A stretch of DNA of 64,000 bases from assembly GCA_015183035.1 (NCBI GenBank), contig JACZZP010000001.1, positions 62,001 to 126,000 of the forward strand. The letters are read 5' to 3'. Each line of letters opens with the position of its first letter. The first letter of the stretch is position 1. The notes beneath the pieces are model-generated. The model was not told the DNA's origin. It saw only the letters and a list, made by a program, of their open reading frames with translations, and did no database searches. Shown here in pieces: positions 16,001 to 28,522 of this stretch. The position numbers and the translations under genes were made by a program. The DNA comes from Meloidogyne chitwoodi (taxonomy: Eukaryota > Nematoda > Chromadorea > Rhabditida > Meloidogynidae).

Positions 16001-19000
16001 AAAATAATACAAATTTTGTCAAAGGATTCTGCGACTCTAATGCAAGAAAATAATCTTCTCTGAAGGTATTTTTAAGACCGCAAACATCGCTTGAGGATAA
16101 AGATCCATCGCCAATGAGGCAGCGTAACTTAAATATATGAGAAAGTTTAGATAATTTCATTCTATAATTACATCTTCTTTGTCATCTCTCAATCCATACA
16201 AGCATTTTTTGCAACCATTTTCGCCTACTATATCAAGAGGTCCTGTACAGCCATTTAAGCATGCCTTATGGCAAGGTCGGCATTCATGTTCAAAAACGTA
16301 AGTTGTTGAATTTGGGCAATGTTCAACACCTAAAAATATTATTTACCTTGATCTCTAAACAATAAAATAATCTCTCACATTTCTTAATTGCGCCAGATGT
16401 CCAACCTCCATCAGCCAATTGCTCCATTGGAGTAGTTGTCAATAATTCATCATCTTCAAATTCTTCATAATCATATTCAATATTATCGCTAATATTATCC
16501 GCAGAAAACGAATTGTTTAAAATCCAAACATGAAAACTGTTGCAAATAGAACATTGTGTAGGCAATGGACCATAACATTTTTTGCATTGATCGTTGCAAC
16601 GTTGACAAATCCAGGGTTTGGCAGAATTGACAAAATAACTTTAAATATTTTTCAATTTAAAAACAAAACTGAAAACTAACCCTTCATGTGGACATTCAGT
16701 TACACATTCTTTATCGCGCAAATATTTTTTACATTTAACACATTGTTCTGGACCTGGACCCCAACAGCCAAATTCGGGTGCTAAGTTAAAAAGATTGATT
16801 TTTTAAATAAAAGTTCAAAATAATTTACCACAATTTTCATCACACTTGTGTCCTTCAGCATCTTTATATTAAAAAAAAATAATTTTTTTAAGAATGCAAA
16901 ATTTCACTAAAAATCTAACAATCCTGGAACGTGTCCAGCCATTTCGTCAACAGAAATTGCACGACATTTCGTCCAAACGGTAAAAAATCGTGGGCTCGGG
17001 TAAACGAAATGTAGTTTTTTTGTCATAGAGGTGAAATGTCGTGCAATTTTGTTCGACGAAATGTACAGGTCCCATCTTGGAAAGAGAAAAATTTAAAAAG
17101 TTTAGATTTTATAAAAAAGTAGGGGTTTTGAAAAGTTGGTATTTCAAACATTTTGAATAAATTATTTCATTACACCAAAAAACAACAAAGACAAAAAACA
17201 AAAAGGTATTATACCACAATCTATTTCATCTCGGTTGTCTATTGTTAAACTTCGATTAATTGCGAAGATTTGTTTAAATGGAATTGATTGTGAATAACAA
17301 AGTTGACTATTATTTCTTATAGAGATATCTTAAAAATATAAGAGGAAATTTAAATATTAAAAAAAAAATTTTTAAGCTTACTTCCATTCGTGACATTAGA
17401 AAGTGAACGTAAACCCATATATTTTAATTTTGGATTTCCATAAATATTGAGTGCAAATTTCTTTTTTAAATTAAAAATTATTTTTAAAAAATACTTATTT
17501 TTACTCCAAAATAAAGTTGTCGTCCTTCAATTAATTCAAGATTTTCAAGAAAGCTTAATGTGCTTGGTCTTGTTTTGCTCTTGTTTAATGTTGCATAACC
17601 TTCTATTGATACATAACCAGTTATTATTTTTATCTAAAAAATGTTGTTAAATTTTAATTAAATGTAATTAATTATTTATTATACCGATTTTAAAATATCC
17701 AATTGAGAAATATTTAATGGTGGGATATCTCTGAACTTTTTTTCATAATTAATACTAAAAAAAATAATATTTATAAATTTATATAAATAAATTACTATTC
17801 GTCATTTCCACTATAATCACGAGTCACTTCGAAAGACATATCATGAATGTGAATAAAGCCTTAAAAATTTTTTATTAAATTTTCGATTATTGACTCAAAA
17901 AAAATTTTAACCTTCAATTTCAGTGCAATTTTCAAGAAGAAAAATATTTTCAGAATTTAAGTGTTCACTTCCCTAAAATTATTAAAAATTAAAACTAAAA
18001 TTTTTATAACACAAAAAAAAAAATAAACCGCTGGAGGAAATTGACAAACATTTGGACATTTTCCTTCAGGACATTGAATACAATTATTTGGATCACCTTT
18101 AGCATCTCGATAAAATCCAGGAGAACATCTAATCACACAACTAGACAATTCAATTAAAGTGCCAGATGGACATTTAGAAAGACAATCTTTTCCATAAGAA
18201 TATTTTATCTTTGATTTTGGAATCATTTCGTTAATCTTTTGTTTGTTATTGTATCTAAAAATTAAAAAAACGGTTTTAAAAATACTCTTTTTTTAATATA
18301 AAAAAATACTTTTGTGTTCCTGCACAATGTGACACGCATTTTCCGTCTTCTCTAAGGTCCTGACATCCCTTTAGTAAATTTATAAAATTAAAAATAATAA
18401 AATTTTAAAATATATACAATGCATTTTCCTCGACCTTCTCCCCAGCAACCACCAACACAGGATTCATCACAGCATCGGCTAATTCCATATCCATCAATAA
18501 AACATGCTCTGCTTTCACAATCCTCTTGACAATTTTTCCGATAAACTAAAAAATGAGGAAAAATAAAGAAATAAAAGGTTAAAACTAAAAAAACAAAAGT
18601 AAAAATATTTTTACAACAATTAGATTTAAATTTTAGAATAAATAAAAAAATTTAAAAAAGCAAAAATTAATTCGCAGCCGACAGGATTCGAACCTGCGCG
18701 GGTAAAACCCAGTAGATTTCAAGTCTACCTCCTTAACCACTCGGACACGGCTGCTATGAATTATATTCCCATTTTTTACCCCACATTCTCTTTCTTTTCT
18801 ATTTAGGATGCGTCATTCCTTTCATTTTAAGTGTGAGAACAGAGGGAGTGGTTTGCGTTCTCTTTAATATTTAATTTTTAATGTTTAAATTAATTTTTTC
18901 TTTAAAAGATAAAATTACTACTTACTGGTTTGACATTGATCTTCCCGGCTTCTTTAAAAAAAATTGTTTTATAATTAATTTTATTAAAAAAAATAAAAAT

Positions 19001-20268
19001 ACCCAAAACAATTTCTTTCTTTACATTTTTTATTACATGTTGGTGCTGCTCTACATGTATCACTAAAAGTCATACTAAAATTTAAACGTTGTCTAAATTC
19101 ATCGCCAAGAAACTTTAAAAAATTAAAAAAAATTTTTTAAATTTAAATTAAATTTAAAAATTAAAAAAACCTCTCTATAATCCACAGATTTATCATTATT
19201 TGTATTTTCTTTTGTTGGATTTTGCATTAAATAACACAAATTAGGTGAAGATGATATTCTTAGTTGACCGGAATGGATTGCTAAAAAAAATAAAATAATT
19301 ATAAAATTAAAATAAAATAAACCTCTTAATGAAGGTAAATTTAAATATCTCAAAGAAGAAGAAAGTTCAATAATTAATCCACTCTCTTCCATAAGTTTTT
19401 CTCCCCAAATAATTTTAAGATTAGGTAAAGAAATTTCATCAAGTTCAACATTATAAATTAACAAATAGCCATAAATCTAGAGAAAAAAAATTAATTTTTT
19501 TTTAACATTTTTATTTATATAAAAATCAAAATAAATTTTTTTGGAACACCCATATTGTCGCAAGTAACTTTGTCGCGATAAAATTGCCTGCGACAAAGTT
19601 GTCGCGACAATACGGGTTGTACCCATTTTTACCTCTTCCAAATTTTCTAAAAAATCAAATGGTTTAGGTGGTTGTTCTTGTAAATTTATTAAAGTTAAAT
19701 TAATATTATTTTGTTGTTTTTGTATTTTTTCTTCTATTTGTAATAAAAAATCATTTTCAATATCATTTTGATTAATATAAACAATTTCAAGATTTCCTAT
19801 TATTTGTCGACAATTTTCATAAGCTTTTCTTAAAAATGTATATCTATTTATTGAAGAAACATTTAAAATTGTTCGACGATTTTCTGTGCCAGTACAAACT
19901 TTAAAAAATTAAAAAAATATTTTTATTTTTTGAAAAATAGTGTTCGTCCCCGTTCCCCCGACGGGAAATTTGGACTCAAAAAATGACAAAAAAGGGTCCC
20001 CGTTTGGATTGTCCCCGGTAATTTTCCCTACATTTTATAATCTCTCCCCCCATTTTCGGCGTTTCCCCGTTAACATTTCTTGTCTTTCTTTTCCCCGTTC
20101 CCGTTTAAATCCCTCCCCGAGGCTCGGGGACGAACTCTAATATAAATTTTTTTTAATTCTCTTACATTTTCTTAATTTATTAGAAGACAATATTTTATCA
20201 TTAGAAGTGGAAGAAGAAAATAAAATTAATAAAAATAAAAGTAAAAAGAAGTGGCCAAAAAAATTCAT
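13098..20268 (-). CDS. let-23: EGF-receptor-family receptor tyrosine kinase (LET-23)
   Basis: Plasma-membrane receptor for LIN-3/EGF-like ligand. The start [17 protein letters not shown] gives a signal peptide. Then come the L1 domain (about 19880-19170), a first furin-like Cys-rich region (18540-18030), the L2 domain (17940-17220) and a second Cys-rich region running to about 15500, including [10 protein letters not shown] and [12 protein letters not shown]. The transmembrane helix [16 protein letters not shown] is at about 15450-15405. Kinase motifs are [46 protein letters not shown] and [16 protein letters not shown]. The C-tail is acidic with one YLMP tyrosine site and ends QTETVS. More than 20 exons. 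Introns carry a complete tRNA-Ser and three inverted-repeat elements. The end does not match the C-terminal PDZ motif known for C. elegans LET-23. Confidence 0.95.
16940..17063. mobile_element. Hairpin element, copy 2, in a let-23 intron
   Basis: The core (16956-17046) is 91 bp, with ATTGCACGACATTTCGTCC at one end and GAAATGTCGTGCAAT at the other, the same ends as the copy at 6036-6126. An outer inverted repeat, CATTTCGTC / GACGAAATG, extends it to about 124 bp. It lies in the intron between the second Cys-rich region and the L2-domain exons, in non-coding DNA. Confidence 0.75.
18673..18754 (-). tRNA. tRNA-Ser (anticodon UGA), inside a let-23 intron
   Basis: The 82-nt minus-strand sequence folds as a complete cloverleaf. 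The acceptor pairs GCAGCCG with CGGCTGC and a G discriminator base follows. The D arm has the A-box GTCCGAGTGGTTAAGG. The anticodon stem GTAGA/TCTAC encloses loop CTTGAAA (anticodon TGA). There is a class II variable arm (TGGGTTTTACCC) and a T arm GCAGGTTCGAATCCTGT (B-box). It sits between the Cys-rich exon ending near 18546 and the L1 exons, on the same strand as let-23, and carries its own internal polymerase III promoter. Confidence 0.95.
19543..19624. mobile_element. 82-bp hairpin element in a let-23 intron
   Basis: The left arm GGAACACCCATATTGTCGC and an inner ACTTTGTCGCG are matched by right-arm GCGACAAAGT and CGACAATACGGGTTGTACCC. The arms pair with a few mismatches around a short loop. 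It is not coding and lies between two L1-domain exons. One copy only was seen in this window, so its mobility is inferred from shape alone. Confidence 0.55.
19938..20140. mobile_element. 203-bp GC-rich inverted-repeat element in the first let-23 introns
   Basis: The ends are TAGTGTTCGTCCCCG and CGGGGACGAACTCTAA, which are inverted repeats of each other with one or two mismatches. The interior is rich in CCCCG and CCGTT words, in sharp contrast to the A/T-rich surroundings. The TA bases at the extreme ends could be a target duplication. It lies between the signal-peptide exon and the next exon. No convincing protein is encoded. Confidence 0.6.
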
Positions 20269-22400
20269 TAATTTTATTTTTTCTAAAATTTAAAAAAATA
20301 AATTATTTAATGAAAAAAAGACAATTTACTACAAAAAAAAATTATTTTTTTTTTTGTTAAATAAAAATGATCTCTTTTCCCCTGTTATTTTGTCCTCCTT
20401 TCCCAAGGCATTATTCATTTTTATTTCAAGAAAAAAAAAATTTTTTTTTATAAGCTTTAAATTTAGAAGAGGAGAACACGTCATTTAACACCTTTTTTGG
20501 GAAGGGGGAAAAGTACATTTTGAAGTAAATAATAATTTCAATAATTTTTTAAATTAAATAATTTTATTTTTTAATAATTTTTAGAGCTTAATAAAGTAAA
20601 AAATAAATAAAAATAATATAGAAAAAAAGGAATGATCAAGCAGTGTAAAAATGAAGAAGAATAATAATAAAAGCAAAAAAAATTGAACTTCCGGCCTAAG
20701 TTATAGTAATACAAAAAAAGAAAAGGGGAAGGCCAGGGGAGGAGATAATCGCGATATTTTTGGAGTGAATGAGGCGAAAATTAATATATAAAAATTTAGA
20801 AAAAAAAATTGTAGAGGAAAGAAGGTAAAAAAGGTGTTTTAGAAGAAAAATAAAAAATATAAATATTTAAAAATTAATTTTGAATTTTTTGGCAATTTTC
20901 TTTAATTTTTATTTAAAAAAATTTTTTATTTTTGGTTAAAAAAAAAATTAAATTAATTTTTTTTATTCTTGTCCTTTTCCATCATTTTTAATGCCAAAAT
21001 TGATATTAAAAAAAAAAAGCTTGGCCACAAGGTCAAGAAAAGAGAATATTTTAAAAAAAAATAATTTTAATAGAAAAATAAAAATAAATTGAAGAAAAAT
21101 AAAGAAAAGTATTTAAATATCCTTTTTTAATTTTTTAAATTTAAAAAAATAGGACTGAATTTCACAAAAACTTTCCCACAGCGCGTATATTTATTTTTTT
21201 ATTTTCTAAGAATTTAAAAAAAGATTTTTTATTTTTGTGTGTGTCGCTTTTTCTTAAAAAAAAATTTTTAAAGTTTGAACTGAAAAAAATGAATAAAATT
21301 AAATAATTAAGGGGGAAAAGGATATTTTAAAAAAATAGAAGGATGGGGGTAAAATAAAAAAAAGAAAAGGACACCGCAGGGAGTACCAAAGGCTAAAAAA
21401 ATAAGAAAATGGACACAATTGGATGTTTTACAAAACCTAAAAAAATTGGAATCCAAAAGATCAAAAAGTGAAGAAAATAAAAAAATTAGAAAGATCAACA
21501 CATTTTACTGTGTTGATCTAATGGTTTTAAAAATTCTAATGGATAAAAAAAAGAAAAATGGGGTGAAAAAATTCTGCCGTTGTTATTGAATGACTTTACT
21601 ACTTTTATTAAACTGGCAGCAACAAAAAAAAACAACATAATATAGAGTGCCCATCCAAGCAAAATCAACACATTTTATTTAGCTTTTTGTGGCTCTCTTT
21701 TCTGTCAACCGATCGGCCGATAAAAATTATATAAAAATGTTCTTATGTACAATAAAAGCAACAACAAGAAATATAAAAATTAATATTTTATATAGAATAT
21801 AATTGTGTAGGAGGGGAAAGATAAAAAATAAAAAAGGGGGAGGGGGATGAAAAAAGAAGAAGCATTTTTAAGTGTAAAGTGAGGAAATATAAAATATTAA
21901 TAATTTTTATTAAAAAAAAAAATAAAATAAAAATAGGGAAAGTTTTTAATTGACCTTGGTTATTTTTTATAGTTTTTGAAGGTTTCAGAGAAGAAGATTA
22001 TGGCTTAAGAAAAAAAGTTTCTCATCAGATGAGTTTTAGAAGAACGACATTTTTTCAAAATTATGACAAGTAACACAGTTATTTTATTAAAAAATATATT
22101 TGTTAATTAAATTTATTAGATTGATGAAAGAGAAGAAAAATTAGAAAGAGCAATCTTAATAAAAAAATTACAATTTTTTTATGGAGGGCGCCCAAGTGTC
22201 CACACTCAAATAACTTCGCCAAAGCGTCATAATTCAAAATAAAAAAAAGATTTTTTTGAATTTGCGCGTTTTTTTTGGCGTTAATTTGGCATTAAGTTTT
22301 AGAAAAATGACGTTAGATAATTTCATTTTCTTAGATTTTCCGTAGCTGATCGCTTATATTTCATTAATTGCTTAAAATTAATCTCTTTTTACAGGAAAAA
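20269..22400. promoter_or_regulatory. Divergent promoter region, let-23 / LUC7L
   Basis: About 2.1 kb separate two genes transcribed away from each other. The sequence is strongly A/T rich with G-rich patches (for example around 20500 and 21830). A T-rich stretch ending TTTTTACAG immediately before 22396 is a good spliced-leader acceptor for the LUC7L message. No further gene or RNA was recognised. Confidence 0.5.
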
Positions 22401-23931
22401 ATGAGTGCTAAAGATCAAATTGCTGCAATGTTAAATGAATTGATGGGCCCTGGTCGGAATCAAGATAAAAATCTTGATCTTAATTTTAGAGTATTTTTTT
22501 TATAATTTTGGACCTTTTAAAAATTTCAAACTTTCAGGATAACGATGTTTGCAAATTCTATCTTTCTGGATTTTGCCCTCATGAAGAATTTTCTAATACT
22601 AAAGCTGATTTGGGTAAATTGCATTTTTAAATGAAAAAAAATCCCCAAACTTTAACTTTCTTTTTTTAGGAGCGTGCAAATATGTTCATGATGAGTAAGA
22701 TTATATTTATAAATTAACCTTTAAAATTGTTTTTTTAGTAATCTTCGAATTACCTATCGAAAGAGCGAATATTTTGAGAAATTGGGTTATGAGAAGCAAT
22801 TTTACAATTTTCTGGTAAGAATTCAAGACGACATGCGAAGAAAAATTGAAAGAAATAAGGAACGTTTGGCGTTAACTCAAGGGCCACAGGTTTTTTAAAG
22901 AAAAGTCTTAAAATGTTTTTTCAATATTAGAATATGGATGAATCAACTAAAAAACACTTATATGAGAAAATTGGACGTCTAGAAAAAGAAATGGGTGAAT
23001 ATGTTGAAATTGCTGAAAAAGCTGGTCTAAAAGGAGATTTGGACAGATCACAAAGATATGTAAAGAGAGCAGAAGAAATTAATCAAGAATTAGATGCTGT
23101 TAGAAAGGTTTTTTTTATAAATTGAGAAAAGAATAAAATAGAAAATACAAAAATATATTGCCCAACATTTTTAGCTTTTGGATCCTACACCACCCGAATA
23201 CACGGCTGGTTATAAAGATCCTACAGGTTTTTAAATAAAATTATTTTATTATGCCCACCTTTTATTATTATAGCTCCAAAGCCAATGCGTATATGCGAAG
23301 TTTGTGGAAGCTTCTTAATTATTGGAGATGTTCAACAACGGTTTTTTTAACTTTGATTTGACTATTTTATCATTTTGTAGAATCGATGATCATATGCAAG
23401 GAAAGCAACATTTGGGCTTTGCAAGAGTTGCTGCGACGGTTGAAGAACTCAAGGTTTGTTGTTTAAATTGATTTTGAGATCCCAATCATGATTGATCGAT
23501 TCATCTGAATATTAACTGTTAAATTTTTAAGGAAATGTATTTATTTTGATTCCCTACTTTTTACTAATTTATTTTTCAATTGGAACAATTTTAGTCTATT
23601 ATACTATTTTTAGGAAAAACTTGGCAACCAGACTTCGCCAATTCGTTCACGTAGTCGTACGCGTTCAAAAAGTGCAGATCGTCGACAACTTCATTCGAGT
23701 TCACATCAACGCGATCGCACTGGCTCATCACACAAAGTTGAATCGTCGCATAAAAGTGGTAGACGACATGACGAGAAGCATCACAAAAGGTTGAATTTAG
23801 CGCTTAATTGTTAAAAACTAAAAATATTTTTAAGAAACCGAGACCGCTCTTCACGTTCAAAAGATCGTTCTCCACGTCACAAAGGTCGTTCATCGCGTTC
23901 ACGTTCTCCTCGTAAAAAATCGCGCCGTTAG
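22401..23931 (+). CDS. LUC7L: LUC7-like U1 snRNP-associated protein
   Basis: Expected to bind U1 snRNP and influence 5' splice-site choice in the nucleus. The N terminus is MSAKDQIAAMLNELMGPGRN. A first CCCH-type zinc finger follows (VCKFYLSGFCPHEEF ... CKYVHD). Next are a charged coiled coil (RRKIERNKERLAL, EKIGRLEKEMGEYVE), the second finger of C2H2 type (CEVCGSFLII ... HMQGKQHLGF) and a C-terminal RS-rich tail (RSRSRTRSKSADRR ... SRSRSPRKKSRR). The ATG lies six bases after a TTTTTACAG acceptor, which supports it as the start. About eight introns, several under 50 bp. Domain order and length agree with LUC7L proteins. Confidence 0.95.
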
Positions 23932-24501
23932 AGGTTACTCCACCCCATTCAACACACGATGGACACATTCAGGTATGCTGATCATCTCTTGTTATGTTTT
24001 CAAACAATTGCATTGAATCTGTGATGTTTATGTTGTGCAAAAATTGACTAAAAACGAGGTTTAAAATCCCAAGCATTGCGAGGATTTTTATATAATTTGT
24101 TAGGTACAAAGACCAAGTGAAATTGCTTCTTTCAAGGTTTATTCAAAAGATTTCAATCGATTCCCCACAATTTACTCCTCTTCCCCTAAATATGAAAAAA
24201 ACTTTAAAAGAATTCTTTAACTAATTATTCTATATCTTTAACTTTATTTTTTTAACTTAAACAGATTGTGCACAATTTCTTTTGCTTGGAATATGAGAAG
24301 ATGAAAACGAATTTTATTCACAATTTTGTCAACTTATGTTAGATTGATATCCTATCCACATTATTATTTTTTTCTAATGAAATAAACATTTTTTAAAAGT
24401 TCCAAGTATCTTACATCAAAAACCTAAAAACTTTCTATCCACCGAATTAAAAATTTTGCCTAAAATAATAACAAAAACAACTTTCAACAAACTTAGAAAT
24501 G
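23932..24501. other. Convergent 3' intergenic region
   Basis: The LUC7L (+) and rpom-1 (-) 3' ends meet here. AAATAAAC near 24380 may serve as a polyadenylation signal. Nothing else was recognised. Confidence 0.5.
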
Positions 24502-27500
24502 TTAACAAAAGAAATACTTCGATTTTAGTACATCATTAATATCCAAATCTCCTAATTTTAATGACGAGGGGTCGAAAACATTGCTAATCTCAGACACTAG
24601 CTTTTCTGGAATTTTTTCTCGAACCGAATCCGTTAGATAAGTTGAATTAAATGACTAAGAAATAGAAGGAAATTTTTAAAAGAAAAGGTTAAAAAATTAA
24701 ACCTGCGATAAATTTTGAATTATGGGCTGCTTATGAAGTGCAATAAATTGTTCTCGACAAATCTTTAAAAAAATATTTAGATTAATTTTTATTTATACTT
24801 TATTCATTTCATCAACATCACAAGCATGTGTCCAATAGCAATCATGTATTGCAGCAAATGTTATTCCTCTCTTTCGACAATAAAGAGATGTAAGCATCAT
24901 ATGAGTTGAATCAAGAGAATGAACAAAATTGGGTGGAAATGCATTCATCTGAGTTTAAAAAACAACAAATTTTAAACAAAAAATCTCTGACTTTTTGTAT
25001 AAAAGCGTTCTTTAAAGTTTAAAATAAATACTTGTTTATGATGAACTGGCAAGAAAGATAAAGTATCATCAACTTTTTCAACAGTAACATATGGTTGGAC
25101 AACAGGTAGACCAAGAGGAGTGGTCCATTCTACCGGTTGCCTCAATTCTAAAATTTTACTGGCACAAGATTTGAACCAAATCATTATATTCCTTAATTTT
25201 GATGATTAATGTACATATTATAATAAAAATAAAAAATGATTTAGCAAACTTTGAATTTTCAAAAGCATCTGTCAGTCCATCAAATGTACGTTTTGTTAAA
25301 TAAGTTGCAAATCGGGAAGCCTAAAAATTACAAAAATAAAATCATTTAAAAATTAAAAAAAACCTCTTTATTCTTGTCAGTAACATCAATTGCTGTTAGC
25401 TGCCTTTTTATTTGCTCTCTTGCTCCGTATTGAGTGACGCCATAAGCCACGGTCATTACCTAAATAATTGAATCTTTTTTAAATGATAAAAATAAACCGT
25501 TTGTTTAATAATTTTCCGTTCAATTGGAACTTTTATAAATTCTCTCATTTCTTTTGAAATTTCATGATATTTGCTTGCACTGTCATTTTCATCTTCTTTT
25601 CGAAATGTTTCAACTCTTAAAATTTTAAAATTTTTTTAATTTTTTAAATGATAAATTAACTGTTCTAATACAGTTGTATAAATATCTTGAGGCATTTCAG
25701 AAGGCACAAGATTAACACCAACACCTCCTTTTAGATCACGCCCGAGTGCTGCATAATGTTGTAGACCGTTGCAAGAGCCATCCTAAATTTAAAAAAAAAA
25801 ATTTCATTTTTATTAAACTGAAAAATATTTAAGAAGATTATCCAAAAATATTTTTTAAAGGCCCAAAAATTAGTTTTCTAAAATTAAAAAAAAAAATAGT
25901 TACTTGATGTATAGGTAAATGACTGCAAAAGTTGTGAGGATCGCCACTTTTTATAGCATCTCTAATTTCTATACAAGCAGCAAGAGTTTGCCAAGGCTCT
26001 TCAGAATCTTCCCACCACCAACTTCCTCCTAAAAAAATTTCTTTTAAGTAAAATTTAAATTAAAAAAAACCGTCAAAAGGTTTCTCTGCAGATTCGATAA
26101 TATTATTAATATTTTTTTCAGCATATTCAAGTCTTTCTGAAATAGGTCGCCTTTTTAATTTTCCAGTAATATTAATGCAATGTAATTTTAACCAACGAAA
26201 GCCGTCGGCACCCAAAGGTTTTCCTTCAAAAAAAATTATTTAATTTAATTTATATAAAAAAACCTTTTGAAAATTTTAAAAGTCCTCTATTTAAATCATC
26301 TCCCATATGATTTATTTGTGGTGAAATTGGATAACAACGACCACGAAAATCCAAATTATGAGGAAAATAAACGTCTTGATTAGTATAATGTTTTGCCAAA
26401 ATTAGTCGATAAGTAAGCCAACACCAAAGAGAATTTTGTTCTTTTCTTTAAGACAAAAAAAAAAATAATTAGAAAAATAATTTTAAAAAATACTTTAATT
26501 TTATCATTATTGCTTGTGCTTGTTTAAATTCTTTTCTAATATATTCATCCTTTTCTTCATCATTTTCTCCTTTTATATATTTATTCTTTTTTAAATAAAA
26601 TTTTTTAAAATTATCATAATCATAAGGAATCCAAAAATTTTTTGGATGTAAAGGAATTGACAATTTTTTAAGAAAAGAATTATTTGAAGAAATATAAGTC
26701 ATTTCCAATACTTTCATCATATGTCCAAGCATTTCCTTAAAAAAAAAAAGATTTTTTGAAAATAATGTAAGGCCGGCTAAGTTTCTTTCGTCTTAATTAA
26801 AATAAAAACGAAAAGCCTCCTATCGGTGTGGATGGCCGAGTGGATTAGAGCGCTGACTTCGAAAGCTTCCCCCAAATCTTTTGCTATTTTCTAGAGTGGG
26901 TTGGGCCGCTTTACTATTATAAAAAACAATAAACCTCATTTATTTTCCATGGAGTAGAACCCAAATCATTTAATGCATCAAAAACAGGTCTAGCTTGTAC
27001 TCTATTTTCAATTCGTTTATCTAATAATTCAAAATTTAGATTCATTTGTGGATATTCTTCCAAATCTCGAATTAATTTTGAGCTGAAAAAGTAATTTGGG
27101 CCACATTTGCCTCTGTCTAACCATGGACGTGGAGGAGCCTAAAAAATATTATTCTACTAAAATTTTTTAAAATTCAAACCTTCATCGGTAATAAATTACT
27201 TGGAAAATATAAATATTCAAATTGATGTCTTAAACAATAAATATCAGAAATTTGCCAATGAATTTTGAGCATTTTACAAAAATTAGTTTTGTAACCCATT
27301 CCCTCGTGAGGATTTAATTCTTCAATTTGAACTTCTCCGATAGAAAAGGCACGTTGCCAACGTTTTTTGGTGGTTGTGTTTTCGCTCGTTTTTTTCTTTC
27401 CTACATAAAGAGGAAATTCACAATGTTCAACAATAAAAGAAGTGAATAAATTGGTAATCTGAATAGATAAAAAAAATTTTTGTTGTCAAAAACTTTTTTT

Positions 27501-28522
27501 AATTTAATAAAAATAAAAAACCCTACATCCTGCATAGGTGTTTTGAAAAATTCTTCAAATTGAGGAAAATAATTTGCCGGTAATTGAAGTCGAGAAGCAC
27601 AATTACACCTTTAAAAGTGGAATTTTCTTAGAAAAAAGTCGTTTGTTTACCACCAATCCCGAATTGTAAATCTTTTTGAAATATTTTTATCAAGATAATA
27701 TTTTACATATTCGTTAAATAATAGTTCTATATTCTAAAAAAAGTTTAAAATTTTAAAATAAAAAACAAACCTTTCTATATTCAACAGATAAAAGTCTAAA
27801 GAAAGGATCACGATATAAATTAATTATAATTTTTGGAAATATTTGGTTTAATTCAGCTATCGAAACAGCTCTTTGACCACGACATAAAATTGATTGCAAT
27901 AGTAATAATAAATTGTCAGCACATTCCTTTGTGTCAATATTGTTAAAGAAGAGTCGCACTGAGAAAATAAAAATTGTCACAAAATCAAGGGGGAAGCCCA
28001 GTCCGAAAATTAAAAAAGAACAAAAAAGGTTAAAACTAACATTCTTTACTTAACGGCTTTTCTGCAATCACTCGATTTAAATTTTCTTCAATATGTTCAC
28101 GCCATTCCCAACTATCAATTAATTTTTCCATAGGTTCCAAATCACTGCGTCTAGCCGTATTTTTAATCTAAAACTTTTTTAAAGTAATCTAATTAATAAA
28201 AAGAAAACCTTTGTAAAAAAGCCTTCTTCAGTATCCAATTGTTCTCGAAAGAGCTCAATTAGTTCACTCTTTAAAAAATTTCCTTCAAAAGATTTAACAG
28301 AAAAACCTGTGTTTTACCAGCCAAAACTAAAGGACTTCCAATTTCATCAAAATTTTCATAATTCAAAGCTTCAACAAGTTTCAAAGTTGTATCATATCGA
28401 CAAAATTTATTTGAAGATGAAGGAACTGTTATTGAATTGTCAAAAGCTAAAGTTGTTGCTGTCCTTCTTTTGACAATAAATAAACGATAAAAAAGGCGCA
28501 AAGTTGAAATCCTTGTTACCAT
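24502..28522 (-). CDS. rpom-1: Mitochondrial DNA-directed RNA polymerase
   Basis: A single-subunit T7-like polymerase that transcribes mtDNA and primes its replication. The start [20 protein letters not shown] gives a basic, amphipathic mitochondrial presequence; an AG acceptor lies just upstream. Conserved polymerase pieces appear in order: [21 protein letters not shown] (26999-26937); then [20 protein letters not shown], the palm motif with the catalytic Asp (about 25785-25720). Next is [20 protein letters not shown], the O-helix/fingers region (about 25460-25400). Last come [17 protein letters not shown] and [15 protein letters not shown] with the second catalytic Asp (24940-24830). It ends KSKYFFC. 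The gene has many short introns; one carries a tRNA fragment. The protein is read in pieces, and some N-terminal exon joins are uncertain. Confidence 0.92.
26827..26866 (+). pseudogene. 5' fragment of a tRNA-Ser, in an rpom-1 intron
   Basis: GATGGCCGAGTGGATTAGAG matches the D-arm/A-box part of a class II tRNA and is followed by GCTGACTTCGAAAGC, resembling a Ser (CGA) anticodon arm. The expected variable arm, T arm (B-box) and acceptor 3' half are not visible downstream. It lies antisense to rpom-1, in an intron of about 200 bp. Confidence 0.6.

Noticed and set aside
19940..20140. Plus-strand frame [11 protein letters not shown]...
   Set aside because: It coincides exactly with the GC-rich inverted-repeat element and carries no known domain.
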